DNA of 64,000 nt from Mycobacterium gallinarum. GTDB lineage: Bacteria > Actinomycetota > Actinomycetes > Mycobacteriales > Mycobacteriaceae. Shown here in pieces: positions 1 through 8,242 of the stretch. The position numbers and the translations under genes were made by a program. The notes beneath the pieces were generated by a model. The model saw nothing but the letters and a program-made list of their open reading frames with translations, did no database searches and was not told the DNA's origin. Positions within the stretch are counted from its first letter, which is position 1, and each line of letters opens with the position of its first letter. The stretch spans positions 4,092,001 through 4,156,000 of the forward strand of contig NZ_AP022601.1 in assembly GCF_010726765.1 (NCBI RefSeq), given 5' to 3'.

Positions 1-308
1 AACCCCACGTTGTGCGCCACCAGGGTGCGGCCACGCAGCAGCTCGATCAGATCGCCGACGATGTCGCCGAAGCACGGCTGGCCTTCGAGCATCTCAGCGG
101 TCAAACCGTGGACATGGGTCGGGCCGGGATCCACCCGCGGATTGAGAAGCGTGTAGAGACTCTGTTCGACGTTGCCGTCGTCACCGAGAGCCAGCGCCGC
201 GATGCTGATGACCCGAGCGTGTCCCGGATGGAAGCCCGAGGTCTCCACGTCGACGACGGCCCAACCTGCGCCATCGTCGGTCGCGGGGCGGCCCCAGCAC
301 TGACTCAC
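1..308 (-). CDS. dnaQ: DnaQ-like 3'-5' exonuclease (N-terminal part)
   Basis: The reverse strand reads a DEDD exonuclease N-terminus from a GTG at 308; the gene runs off the left edge, so only about 102 residues are present. The Exo I motif (VVDVETSGF) lies near residue 20, followed by RVISIAAL, HVHGLTAEML and, at the edge, LVAHN, which belongs to the Exo II region. This family proofreads for the replicative polymerase or acts as a stand-alone exonuclease. M. tuberculosis has the dnaQ-annotated Rv3711c in the same position, divergent from the murT-gatD pair. No clear Shine-Dalgarno precedes the GTG; a CATCCT hexamer 7 nt upstream suggests a leaderless start. The product is clear, the exact start less so. 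Confidence 0.85.
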   Translation of the reverse strand, partial: MSQCWGRPATDDGAGWAVVDVETSGFHPGHARVISIAALALGDDGNVEQSLYTLLNPRVDPGPTHVHGLTAEMLEGQPCFGDIVGDLIELLRGRTLVAHNVG

Positions 309-379
309 AATTTCGAGGATGGCACGGACGGGTGACAAACCACCTGAGGCGCAGCGCGCTCGCTCAGCGTGTCGGCTCT

Positions 380-385
380 TAGACT
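380..385 (+). promoter_or_regulatory. -10 element of murT (leaderless)
   Basis: TAGACT lies 7 nt before the ATG at 393. This places the transcription start on or next to the A of the start codon and argues against the upstream GTG at 369. Confidence 0.6.
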
Positions 386-392
386 GCCGGGG

Positions 393-1628
393 ATGGTCAC
401 CATTCGCGGACGTGCAGCGCTGACGGCGGGCGCCGGCGCGCGCTGGGCGTCACGCGTCACCGGCCGCGGTGCAGGCGCGATGATCGGCGGCCTGGTCGCG
501 ATGACGCTGGACAGATCAATCCTGCGTCAGCTCGGCGAGGGCCGTCGCACCACGATCGTGACCGGCACCAATGGCAAGTCCACGACCACGCGAATGACCG
601 CGGCGGCACTGGCAACGCTGGGACCCGTCGCGACCAACGCCGAGGGCGCGAACATGGACGCCGGGTTGGTCGCAGCACTCGCGGGCACGCGGGACGCGTC
701 GCTGGCAGCACTCGAAGTCGACGAGATGCACGTGCCGCATGTGGCCGACGCGCTTGACCCCGCGGTGATCGTGCTGCTGAATCTGTCGCGAGATCAGCTC
801 GATCGCGTCGGTGAGATCAATCACATCGAACGCACGCTGCGGGCCGGTCTGGCGCGTCATCCGTCGACGGTCGTCGTCGCGAATTGCGACGACGTGTTGA
901 TGACGTCGGCCGCATACGACAGCCCGAATGTGGTGTGGGTGGCCGCAGGCGGTGGGTGGGCCAACGATTCGGTGAGCTGCCCGCGCTCGGGCGAGATCAT
1001 CGTGCGCGACGGCGCGGTCTGGTATTCGACGGGAACTGATTTCAAACGGCCAGAGCCGCAGTGGTCGTACGATGACACGCACATTTACGGGCCCGACGGA
1101 CTGTCGCTGCCCATGCAGCTGGCGCTCCCGGGGAACATCAACCGCGGCAACGCCACTCAGGCGGTCGCCGCCGCGGTGACGTTGGGCGCGGATCCAGCGG
1201 CCGCCGTCGCCGCGGTATCGCGGGTCGACGAGGTCGCCGGGCGGTACAGCACGGTGCAGCTGGGGCAGCATTCGGTGCGCATGCTGCTGGCGAAGAACCC
1301 GGCGGGCTGGCAGGAGGCGTTGTCGATGGTCGACACCGACGCCGGCTCAGTGGTGATCTCGGTGAACGGTCAGGTGCCCGACGGGGAGGACCTGTCGTGG
1401 CTGTGGGACGTCAACTTCGAGCATTTCGTGAACCATCCGGTGGTGGCCGCAGGAGAGCGCGGTACCGATCTGGCGGTGCGACTTGGGTATGCGGGCGTCG
1501 AACACACGTTGGTGCACAACGCTGTTGAGGCGATCACGTCGTGCCCACCGGGGCATGTCGAGGTGGTCGCCAACTACACCGCGTTCTTGGCGCTGAACCG
1601 GACGTTCGGGAGGGCCGCCCGTGCGTGA
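393..1628 (+). CDS. murT: Lipid II isoglutaminyl synthase ligase subunit MurT
   Basis: MurT activates the alpha-carboxyl of D-Glu in lipid II with ATP, and GatD supplies ammonia, giving D-iso-Gln in peptidoglycan. The 411 residues show a Mur-ligase P-loop (GTNGKSTTT, about residue 57), the central ligase fold and the C-terminal DUF1727-type domain. The start at 393 is preferred over GTG 369 because TAGACT sits 7 nt upstream. In Firmicutes MurT a four-cysteine zinc ribbon sits in the middle domain; here the corresponding stretch reads SCPRSGE with no second Cys pair, so the ribbon is degenerate. The gene overlaps gatD by 8 nt, as expected for two subunits of one enzyme made together. Confidence 0.93.
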   Translation: MVTIRGRAALTAGAGARWASRVTGRGAGAMIGGLVAMTLDRSILRQLGEGRRTTIVTGTNGKSTTTRMTAAALATLGPVATNAEGANMDAGLVAALAGTRDASLAALEVDEMHVPHVADALDPAVIVLLNLSRDQLDRVGEINHIERTLRAGLARHPSTVVVANCDDVLMTSAAYDSPNVVWVAAGGGWANDSVSCPRSGEIIVRDGAVWYSTGTDFKRPEPQWSYDDTHIYGPDGLSLPMQLALPGNINRGNATQAVAAAVTLGADPAAAVAAVSRVDEVAGRYSTVQLGQHSVRMLLAKNPAGWQEALSMVDTDAGSVVISVNGQVPDGEDLSWLWDVNFEHFVNHPVVAAGERGTDLAVRLGYAGVEHTLVHNAVEAITSCPPGHVEVVANYTAFLALNRTFGRAARA

Positions 1629-2337
1629 GTCGACGGTGCGGATCGGGTTGGTGCTGCCCGATGTGATGGGAACGTATGGTGACGGCGGCAATTCGGTGGT
1701 GCTGCGCCAACGCCTGCGCTTGCGGGGCTTCGATGCGGAGATCGTCGAGATCACCCTCGCGGACCCGGTGCCTGCCGAGCTGGATCTGTACACCCTTGGC
1801 GGAGCAGAGGATTACGCGCAACGGTTGGCGACCCGGCATCTGCAGCGGTATCCGGGCCTGCAGCAGGCCGCGGAGCGGGGTGCGCCTGTGCTGGCGATCT
1901 GCGCGGCGATCCAGGTGCTGGGTCACTGGTACGAAACGTCGTCGGGTGAGCGGGTCGACGGGGTGGGCATGCTCGACGTCACGACGTCTCCCCAGGACAG
2001 CCGGACGATCGGCGAGGTGGTGTCGCAGCCCCTGCTGCCGGAACTGACGGAGCGGTTGACGGGGTTCGAGAATCACCGCGGCGGAACGGTTTTGGGTCCG
2101 GCGGCGCGCCCATTGGCTCAGGTGGTCAGCGGGGCGGGCAACCGGGCGGGCGATGGTATCGACGGCGCCGTGCAGGGCAGCGTCGTCGCGACGTATCTGC
2201 ACGGGCCGTGCCTGGCCCGCAATCCGCAGCTCGCGGACCATCTGCTGTCGTGCGTGGTCGGCGAGCTGCCGCCGCTGGAGATCGACGAGGTCGCGCAGTT
2301 GCGCAAAGAGCGACTAGCGGCCCCCCGCCGGGTCTGA
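1621..2337 (+). CDS. gatD: Lipid II isoglutaminyl synthase glutaminase subunit GatD
   Basis: This CobB/CobQ-type class I glutamine amidotransferase has 238 residues. The catalytic Cys lies in VLAICAAIQVLG near residue 94 and the His in TYLHGPCLARNPQLAD near residue 194. It hydrolyses glutamine and passes ammonia to MurT for amidation of D-Glu in lipid II; in mycobacteria this precedes efficient cross-linking. The GTG start lies inside the last codons of murT, so translation is probably coupled. It stands in the same place as Rv3713 of M. tuberculosis, where it was long called cobQ2; the murT partner shows it is not a cobalamin enzyme. Confidence 0.92.
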   Translation: MRESTVRIGLVLPDVMGTYGDGGNSVVLRQRLRLRGFDAEIVEITLADPVPAELDLYTLGGAEDYAQRLATRHLQRYPGLQQAAERGAPVLAICAAIQVLGHWYETSSGERVDGVGMLDVTTSPQDSRTIGEVVSQPLLPELTERLTGFENHRGGTVLGPAARPLAQVVSGAGNRAGDGIDGAVQGSVVATYLHGPCLARNPQLADHLLSCVVGELPPLEIDEVAQLRKERLAAPRRV

Positions 2338-2353
2338 TTCATCGCTTTCCACG

Positions 2354-3147
2354 TTATGCAGCGAAAGTACGAGTGAACCTCTGCATTTCGTTGATTTCGA
2401 TGAGGCAGCCGCGGCTCACCAGGGCAGCTTCGACCCGAGCGATCACGTCCTGAGGCTTGTCCTCGGCGATCACCCGGATCACGATCCAGCCGAGCGCCTC
2501 GAGCATGCGCAGCCGCGCGATGTCTTTCACATACTGGCGGCGGTCCTTTCGATGATGATCGCCGTCGTATTCGACCGCGACCTGGTATTCGCGCCAGCCC
2601 ATGTCGAGAAAAATCGCATAGGAGCCCGTGGGCACGACGATCTGCGTCTCGGGCCGCGGAAATCCTGAGTCGATCAACAACAGGCGGATACGCGACTCCC
2701 TCGGTGACGACGCTCCGCCGTCGACGAGTGGAAGCAGCTCACGCAGCTGCTTGACGCCGTGAGCCCGCGGATGCGCATATGCCAATCCAACGACCTCGGC
2801 GATCGAATAGACCTGGTTCCACATCAGCGCATCCAGCCGGGTGAGCGCCTCGGCTCTATCCAGATGCCGACCGAGATCGAACGCCGTGCGCACCCGGGTC
2901 GTCACGGGTAAGCCGGCGATACGAGTGATCTCGTCATCCGCCACCTGCTCGGCCCTCGGCACCATTCCCTTTTGCGCACGAATCTTGACGCCCGCGAGCT
3001 CGATGGGATGAGTCGGCTCCACATACGGCGCGCCGCATCCTTCGGTGCGTAGACACCGTGATGGACCCGTCGATACCAGCGGCTCAACTCGTGGCGAGTG
3101 ACACGCCCCGCCGCCATCGCTTCGCTGCCAATGAAGATGTCCGCCAT
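2354..3147 (-). pseudogene. Broken AbiEi/endonuclease-fold (DUF559-like) protein
   Basis: Two reading frames carry parts of one protein. The N-terminal part from ATG 3147 (MADIFIGSEAMAAG, then a helix-turn-helix-like stretch ending GVYAPK) is in one frame. The remainder, from about PIELAGVKIRAQKG to the stop at 2354, is in another. The C-terminal part keeps the DUF559/Vsr-like nuclease-fold core: ESRIRLLLIDSGFP, then the VAVEYDGDHHRKDRRQYVKD block and LGWIVIRV. From memory of this mycobacterial family, about 40-50 codons that normally lie between the two parts are missing at about 3010-3040, so a deletion with frameshift is likely. The family resembles AbiEi-type antitoxins fused to a nuclease fold. 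A hypothetical gene (Rv3714c) sits here in M. tuberculosis. A longer single frame from 3187 exists, but its first residues look unlike the family. Confidence 0.6.
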
Positions 3148-3194
3148 GGCTGCATCCTGCCGCGGCCCAGTGACACCTCAGATGCAAAGCGAAG

Positions 3195-3806
3195 CTAGGC
3201 CATTGCGCGGCGACCCGCGAGCGCGCGGCCCAGCGTCAGCTCATCCGCGAACTCCAGGTCACCACCCATCGGGAGCCCCGACGCGATACGCGTGACCGTG
3301 AGACCCGGGATGTCGCGCAGCATCCGCACGAGATACGTCGCTGTGGCCTCGCCTTCGGTGTTCGGATCGGTCGCGATGATCACCTCGGTGATATCCACGC
3401 CGTCGACGCGTTCGCCAATCCTGTTCAACAGCTCGCGAATTCGCAGCTGTTCCGGCCCGATTCCGGACAACGGGTCAAGCGCACCGCCGAGCACGTGATA
3501 GCGGCCGCGGAACTCACGGGTGCGCTCGACGGCCTGCACATCCTTGGGTTCCTCGACGACGCACACCACGGATCCGTCGCGGCGGGCATCCGAACAGATC
3601 CGGCACCGCTCGTCGTCGGACACATTGCCGCACACCGCGCAGAACGTGACCCCGTCGCGGATCCGTCCCAGCACGGCGGACAACCGGTCGATCTGCGGCG
3701 GCTCGACGGACAGCAGGTGGAATGCGATCCGCTGCGCGCTCTTCGGCCCGATGCCCGGCAGCTTGCCGAGCTCGTCGATCAGATCCTGGACCGGTCCCTC
3801 GAACAA
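3195..3806 (-). CDS. recR: Recombination mediator RecR
   Basis: RecR works with RecO (and RecF) to load RecA on SSB-coated single-stranded DNA. The 203 residues show the helix-hairpin-helix [14 protein letters not shown], a four-cysteine zinc finger (CAVCG and CRIC, residues about 55-75), the Toprim domain ([27 protein letters not shown]) and the C-terminal [17 protein letters not shown]. The start is TTG 3806, giving the usual 203-residue length and N-terminus ([14 protein letters not shown]). It is one base downstream of the ebfC stop, with AGGA about 9 nt upstream, which suggests translational coupling. Longer in-frame starts would overlap the upstream gene and add residues foreign to the family. 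Confidence 0.95.
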   Translation of the reverse strand: MFEGPVQDLIDELGKLPGIGPKSAQRIAFHLLSVEPPQIDRLSAVLGRIRDGVTFCAVCGNVSDDERCRICSDARRDGSVVCVVEEPKDVQAVERTREFRGRYHVLGGALDPLSGIGPEQLRIRELLNRIGERVDGVDITEVIIATDPNTEGEATATYLVRMLRDIPGLTVTRIASGLPMGGDLEFADELTLGRALAGRRAMA

Positions 3807-3807
3807 G

Positions 3808-4146
3808 TCAGATTCCTGGCAGACCCATGTCGCCCATGCCACCGGCCAACGGACCGAGGCGGTCGTGCGCCAGGATGGTGACCTGCTTGGACGCATCGGC
3901 GATCGCGCCGACGACGAGGTCCTGCAGCGTCTCGACGTCCTGCGGGTCGACGACCTTGGGGTCGATCCGGACCGCGATCACCTCGCCACTGCCCTTCATC
4001 GTGACCTGCACCAGGCCGCCACCCGCTTGCCCGTTGACCTCGGCCGCGGCCAGCGCCGCCTGCGCCTCCATCAACTGCTGCTGCACCTGCTGCGCCTGGG
4101 CCAGAAGAGCGGACATATCGGGCTGGCCACCACTGCCGGGTTGCAT
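3808..4146 (-). CDS. ebfC: YbaB/EbfC nucleoid-associated protein
   Basis: A 112-residue member of the YbaB/EbfC family, small dimeric DNA-binding proteins usually encoded just upstream of recR. A glutamine-rich N-terminal helix ([19 protein letters not shown]) is followed by the beta-strand core [22 protein letters not shown] and the [12 protein letters not shown] helix. ATG 4146 is chosen because AAGGGG precedes it by 6 nt and the protein then has the normal family length. Its stop lies one base before the TTG of recR, so the two form an operon. The gene matches Rv3716c in position. Confidence 0.93.
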   Translation of the reverse strand: MQPGSGGQPDMSALLAQAQQVQQQLMEAQAALAAAEVNGQAGGGLVQVTMKGSGEVIAVRIDPKVVDPQDVETLQDLVVGAIADASKQVTILAHDRLGPLAGGMGDMGLPGI

Positions 4147-4221
4147 GACGATCCCCTTGCGTATTGGTCTCGACTCGGTTGCGTCGTCGCGTTGGGGTTT
4201 CAGCCTAGTCGGGGTCAGCGC

Positions 4222-4227
4222 TACGGT
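4222..4227 (+). promoter_or_regulatory. -10 element of ami1 (leaderless)
   Basis: TACGGT lies 7 nt before the GTG at 4235, so transcription should start at the start codon. Confidence 0.55.
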
Positions 4228-4234
4228 GGCGCCC

Positions 4235-4999
4235 GTGCATCCCCGCCTGCGTGTCGGTGCCACCAGAACATTGCGCTCCTGCGCCGCGGTGGCGACCGGA
4301 CTCCTCATCGCCGCATCGACGCTTGTCAGCCCAGCATCCGCAGCGCCGGCCAACATCGCCGGCAAGATCGTCTTCCTCGACCCCGGTCACAACGCCGTCA
4401 ACGATTCGTCCATCAGCCGCCAGGTGCCCACCGGGCGCGGTGGCACCAAGGATTGCCAGGCCAGCGGCACGTCCACCGACGACGGCTATGCCGAGCATGC
4501 CTTCGCGTGGGAGACCACGCTGCGCATCCGCCAGGCGCTGAACGCGCTCGGCGTGCGTACTGCGATGTCACGCGGCGACGACGCCAGCGCCGGGCCCTGC
4601 GTCGACGAACGCGCGGCAATGGCCAACTCCCTGCGCCCCGACGCGGTCGTCAGCATCCACGCCGACGGCGGGCCCGCCAGCGGTCGCGGCTTCCACGTCC
4701 TGTACTCGTCCCCACCGCTCAACGACGTGCAGGCCGGGCCGTCGGTGCGGCTGGCCACGATCATGAAGGACCAGTTGCAGGCATCGGGCCTGGTGCCGTC
4801 CACTTACATCGGTACCGGCGGCCTGAATCCGCGGTCGGACATCGCGGGGCTCAACCTCGCGCAGTTCCCATCGGTCCTGGTCGAGCTCGGCAACATGAAG
4901 AACCCGGCCGATTCTGCGCTGATGAAGACGCCCGAGGGACGGCAGAAGTACGCCGACGCCGTTGTGCGCGGGATCGCCGGCTTCCTCGGCTCCAGCTAG
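4235..4999 (+). CDS. ami1: N-acetylmuramoyl-L-alanine amidase, zinc-dependent (Ami1/Rv3717-like)
   Basis: A secreted Amidase_3 enzyme that cuts the bond between N-acetylmuramic acid and the stem peptide, used in septum resolution and peptidoglycan turnover. The 254 residues begin with an Arg-rich N-region and a Sec signal peptide ending near [10 protein letters not shown]. Zinc ligands are visible as His in VFLDPGHN, Glu in FAWETT and His in VSIHADGG; the catalytic Glu is in [10 protein letters not shown]. No cell-wall-binding domain is attached, as in Rv3717. GTG 4235 is chosen because TACGGT sits 7 nt upstream; upstream residues in the same frame are unrelated to the family. It is divergent from ebfC-recR. 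Confidence 0.92.
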   Translation: MHPRLRVGATRTLRSCAAVATGLLIAASTLVSPASAAPANIAGKIVFLDPGHNAVNDSSISRQVPTGRGGTKDCQASGTSTDDGYAEHAFAWETTLRIRQALNALGVRTAMSRGDDASAGPCVDERAAMANSLRPDAVVSIHADGGPASGRGFHVLYSSPPLNDVQAGPSVRLATIMKDQLQASGLVPSTYIGTGGLNPRSDIAGLNLAQFPSVLVELGNMKNPADSALMKTPEGRQKYADAVVRGIAGFLGSS

Positions 5000-5021
5000 C
5001 CCTCCGGCCTGAGTGTCGGGC

Positions 5022-5462
5022 CTAGCGGCCCTCCACCTGCTTCTTGAGGTTCTCCAGCACCTCAGCCTGGATTTTCCGCAGGCCCAGCGGCGCGAACGTC
5101 TTCTCGAAGAAGCCGCCGATGCCGCCCGCGCCCTTCCACGAGGTCTTGACGGTCACCGACGAGCCCTCCCCTGCCGGGGAGACCGTCCAATTCGTGATCA
5201 TCGTCGAGTTGGCGTCCTTCTCGATCACCGTGTGACCTGCCACGTCGACGCTCGCCTTCACGTCACGCACCCGTGATTTCGTCGCCTGCAGCTTCCACGA
5301 CGCCACTGTGCCCGCGCCCTGTCCGCCCTCGAGCACCCGGTATTCGCTGTAGTGCGGCGAGAGAATCTTGGGGCGCACGTTCGCATAGTCGGCGACGGCC
5401 GCCAGTACGGTCTCCGGGGCGGCGGCGATCTCCACGGTGCTGGACGCGCTGACCTGTCCCAT
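5022..5462 (-). CDS. SRPBCC-fold (polyketide cyclase-like) protein
   Basis: A 146-residue START/SRPBCC domain protein, small hydrophobic-pocket proteins whose ligands are mostly unknown. It opens with ASSTVEIAAAPETVLAAVADYANV and continues with SYKW-type strands (TNWTVSP) and a long C-terminal helix (GLRKIQAEVLENLKKQVEG). AGGAG stands 9 nt before ATG 5462. It corresponds in position to Rv3718c. Nothing in the sequence identifies the ligand. Confidence 0.85.
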   Translation of the reverse strand: MGQVSASSTVEIAAAPETVLAAVADYANVRPKILSPHYSEYRVLEGGQGAGTVASWKLQATKSRVRDVKASVDVAGHTVIEKDANSTMITNWTVSPAGEGSSVTVKTSWKGAGGIGGFFEKTFAPLGLRKIQAEVLENLKKQVEGR

Positions 5463-5525
5463 CGGTGCAACTCCTAGGTAGGGGTGATCACAGTCGGTGC
5501 GGTCGCATCACCTGCGACCGCGGAC

Positions 5526-5531
5526 TAGCGT
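5526..5531 (+). promoter_or_regulatory. -10 element of the FAD oxidoreductase gene (leaderless)
   Basis: TAGCGT lies 6 nt before the GTG at 5538. Confidence 0.55.
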
Positions 5532-5537
5532 ATATCT

Positions 5538-6929
5538 GTGTCAGTGGTGGATACCGACGCACGTTCTGCTCACTCCGCTGGGGTAGAGCGGCTACTGGCC
5601 AGCTACCGGGCGATTCCCCCGAACGCGACGGTCCGACTGGCCAAACCCACGTCGAACCTCTTCCGGGCCCGTGCCAAGACGTCGACCAAGGGTCTGGACG
5701 TCTCGGGCCTCGGCGGGGTCATCGCCGTCGATCCCGAGAATCGGACCGCGGACGTCGCCGGAATGTGCACGTACGAGGACCTGGTCGCGGCGACGCTGCC
5801 CTACGGGCTTGCGCCGCTTGTGGTGCCGCAGCTCAAGACGATCACGCTCGGCGGAGCAGTCACCGGCCTCGGCATCGAATCGACGTCGTTCCGCAACGGG
5901 CTGCCGCACGAGTCGGTGCTGGAGATGGACATCCTCACCGGCACCGGCGACGTCATCACCGCCTCGCCCACCGAGAATTCTGACCTATTCCGCGCCTTCC
6001 CGAATTCCTATGGCACGCTGGGATATTCGGTTCGGATCAAGATCGAGCTGGAACCGGTCAAACCGTTCGTCGAGCTTCGGCATCTGCGATTCCACTCACT
6101 GACGGATCTCTTCACCGCGATGGACCGCATCATCGAAACCGGAGGCCACCCCGACATAGCGGCCGGCAAGCCCGTCGACTACCTCGACGGTGTCGTGTTC
6201 TCGGCCGACGAGAGCTACCTGGTACTCGGATTCCAGACCGGCACTCCGGGTCCCGTGAGCGACTACACCGGCCAGCAGATCTACTACCGGTCCATCCAGC
6301 ACCCCGAGGGCGAAAAGCACGACCGCCTGACGATCCACGACTACCTGTGGCGCTGGGACACCGACTGGTTCTGGTGCTCAAGGGCATTCGGCGCCCAGGA
6401 TCCGCTCATCCGCCGGTTCTGGCCGCGGCGCTACCGGCGCAGCAGCGTCTACTGGAAGCTGATCGGCTACGACCAACGCTTCAACATCGCCGACAGGATC
6501 GAAAAGCGCAACGGCAGACCACCATTGGAACGCGTCGTGCAGGACATCGAGGTCCCCTTGTCCCGCGCAGAGGAGTTCGTCGAATGGTTCCTGTCCAACG
6601 TGCCGATCGAGCCGATCTGGTTGTGCCCGTTGCGGCTCCGCGGCGACACCACCTGGCCGCTGTACCCGATCCGCGCCCAGAGCACGTACGTCAACGTCGG
6701 GTTCTGGTCGTCGGTGCCAATGGGTCCGACCGAAGGACATACGAATAGATTGATCGAACGTAAGGTCAGCGAGCTGGATGGTCACAAATCGCTGTATTCC
6801 GATGCGTACTACAGCCCGAACGAGTTCGACGAACTCTATGGTGGAGAAACCTACAAGACCGTCAAAAAGACCTACGACCCCGACTCGAGACTCCTCGACC
6901 TGTACGCAAAGGCGGTGCAACGACGATGA
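5538..6929 (+). CDS. FAD-binding oxidoreductase (Rv3719-like; BfaA/TmsA-type candidate)
   Basis: A 463-residue flavoprotein of the FAD_binding_4 (VAO/PCMH) fold. The FAD-binding half covers about residues 30-200, with GLGGVIAVDPENRTADVAGM, then TLGGAVTGLGIESTSFRNGL and a GYSVRIKIELEP turn; the C-terminal half is like that of plant DIMINUTO/DWARF1 reductases. It is translationally coupled (ATGA) to a cyclopropane-synthase-like methyltransferase. Such oxidoreductase/methyltransferase pairs make 10-methyl branched fatty acids (tuberculostearic acid) in mycobacteria: the methyltransferase adds a methylene group and the flavoprotein reduces it. M. tuberculosis also has a second pair (Rv0447c/Rv0449c), so the exact product of this pair is inferred. 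The start is GTG 5538, set by the -10 at 5526. Confidence 0.85.
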   Translation: MSVVDTDARSAHSAGVERLLASYRAIPPNATVRLAKPTSNLFRARAKTSTKGLDVSGLGGVIAVDPENRTADVAGMCTYEDLVAATLPYGLAPLVVPQLKTITLGGAVTGLGIESTSFRNGLPHESVLEMDILTGTGDVITASPTENSDLFRAFPNSYGTLGYSVRIKIELEPVKPFVELRHLRFHSLTDLFTAMDRIIETGGHPDIAAGKPVDYLDGVVFSADESYLVLGFQTGTPGPVSDYTGQQIYYRSIQHPEGEKHDRLTIHDYLWRWDTDWFWCSRAFGAQDPLIRRFWPRRYRRSSVYWKLIGYDQRFNIADRIEKRNGRPPLERVVQDIEVPLSRAEEFVEWFLSNVPIEPIWLCPLRLRGDTTWPLYPIRAQSTYVNVGFWSSVPMGPTEGHTNRLIERKVSELDGHKSLYSDAYYSPNEFDELYGGETYKTVKKTYDPDSRLLDLYAKAVQRR

Positions 6930-8239
6930 CCACATTCAAAGAACACTCGACACAAGCGCCAGCCGGAAGACTCACGTTGGCAGAGATCCTGGAGATCTTC
7001 GCCGCGGGTCAGATTCCGCTGAAATTCACCGCTTACGACGGCAGTTCAGCCGGACCCGAGGACGCCACGCTCGGCCTCGACCTGTTGACACCGCGCGGCA
7101 CCACGTATCTCGCGACCGCCCCCGGTGAGCTCGGGCTCGCGCGCGCATACGTAGCGGGCGATCTCAGACCGCTCGGCGTCCATCCGGCCGATCCCTACGA
7201 CCTGCTCATGGCGCTGGCCGACAAACTCGATTTCAGGCTTCCGCCACCGCGCGTGCTTGCCAACATCGTGCGCACGATCGGCATCGAGCATCTGAAGCCG
7301 ATCGCCCCGCCGCCCCAGGAAGCGCTGCCGCGCTGGCGTCGCGTCATGGAAGGTTTGCGGCACAGCAAGACTCGCGACGCCGAGGCCATTCACCACCACT
7401 ACGACGTCTCGAACAAGTTCTACGAGTGGGTGCTCGGTCCGTCGATGACCTACACCTGCGCCTGCTATCCGGATGCCGACGCGACTTTGGAAGAGGCACA
7501 GGAGAACAAGTACCGACTGGTGTTCGAGAAGCTGCGGCTGCAGCCCGGTGATCGACTGCTCGACGTGGGCTGCGGATGGGGCGGCATGGTCCGATACGCC
7601 GCGCGCCACGGCGTGAAGGCGATCGGCGTCACGCTCTCCAAGGAGCAGGCGGAGTGGGCTCAGAATGCGATCGCCGAGCAGGGCCTGTCGGATCTCGCCG
7701 AGGTGCGCCACGGCGACTACCGCGATATCCGGGAATCCGGATTTGACGCCGTCTCTTCGATCGGGCTCACCGAGCACATTGGCGTACAGAACTATCCGGC
7801 GTACTTCCGGTTCCTCCAGTCGAAGATGCGTGTCGGCGCGCTGCTGCTCAACCACTGCATCACCCGCCATGACAACCGAACCGGCGCCAACGCAGGTGGT
7901 TTCATCGACCGCTACGTCTTTCCCGACGGGGAGCTCACGGGTTCGGGCCGCATCATCAGCGAGGCGCAGGACGTCGGCCTCGAGGTGGTGCACGAGGAGA
8001 ACCTGCGCCACCACTACGCGCTGACGCTGCGCGACTGGTGCCGCAACCTCGAAGAGCGCTGGGACGAGGCCGTCGAAGAAGTCGGGCTTCCCACCGCGAA
8101 GGTGTGGGGCCTGTATATGGCCGGTTCGCGAGTGGGCTTCGAGACGAATGTCGTTCAGCTGCACCAGGTTCTGGCCGTCAAGCTGGACGAGCGCGGGAAC
8201 GACGGCGGGCTGCCGTTGCGCCCGTGGTGGACGCCCTAG
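6926..8239 (+). CDS. Cyclopropane-fatty-acid-synthase-like SAM methyltransferase
   Basis: 437 residues with the CFA synthase layout: an N-terminal lipid/DNA-like domain, then HHYDVSNKFYEWVLGPSMTYTCA, the SAM site LLDVGCGWGGMVRYAA (about residue 210), SIGLTEHIG and the RNLEERW / WGLYMAGSRVGFE C-terminus. It acts on unsaturated acyl chains in membrane phospholipids. Longer than the mycolic acid cyclopropane synthases (about 290 residues), it matches the CfaA/UfaA1 type. The start codon overlaps the stop of the upstream FAD oxidoreductase gene (ATGA), which links the two as an enzyme pair. Position matches Rv3720. Confidence 0.9.
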   Translation: MTTFKEHSTQAPAGRLTLAEILEIFAAGQIPLKFTAYDGSSAGPEDATLGLDLLTPRGTTYLATAPGELGLARAYVAGDLRPLGVHPADPYDLLMALADKLDFRLPPPRVLANIVRTIGIEHLKPIAPPPQEALPRWRRVMEGLRHSKTRDAEAIHHHYDVSNKFYEWVLGPSMTYTCACYPDADATLEEAQENKYRLVFEKLRLQPGDRLLDVGCGWGGMVRYAARHGVKAIGVTLSKEQAEWAQNAIAEQGLSDLAEVRHGDYRDIRESGFDAVSSIGLTEHIGVQNYPAYFRFLQSKMRVGALLLNHCITRHDNRTGANAGGFIDRYVFPDGELTGSGRIISEAQDVGLEVVHEENLRHHYALTLRDWCRNLEERWDEAVEEVGLPTAKVWGLYMAGSRVGFETNVVQLHQVLAVKLDERGNDGGLPLRPWWTP

Positions 8240-8242
8240 GGC

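Noticed and set aside
3520..5025. Open frames on the + strand covering recR, ebfC and the amidase
   Set aside because: Only the part from 4235 in one frame has family sequence (amidase). The rest is antisense to recR and ebfC.
7046..8164. Long minus-strand frame opposite the methyltransferase
   Set aside because: No domain, and it mirrors the codon pattern of the real gene on the + strand.
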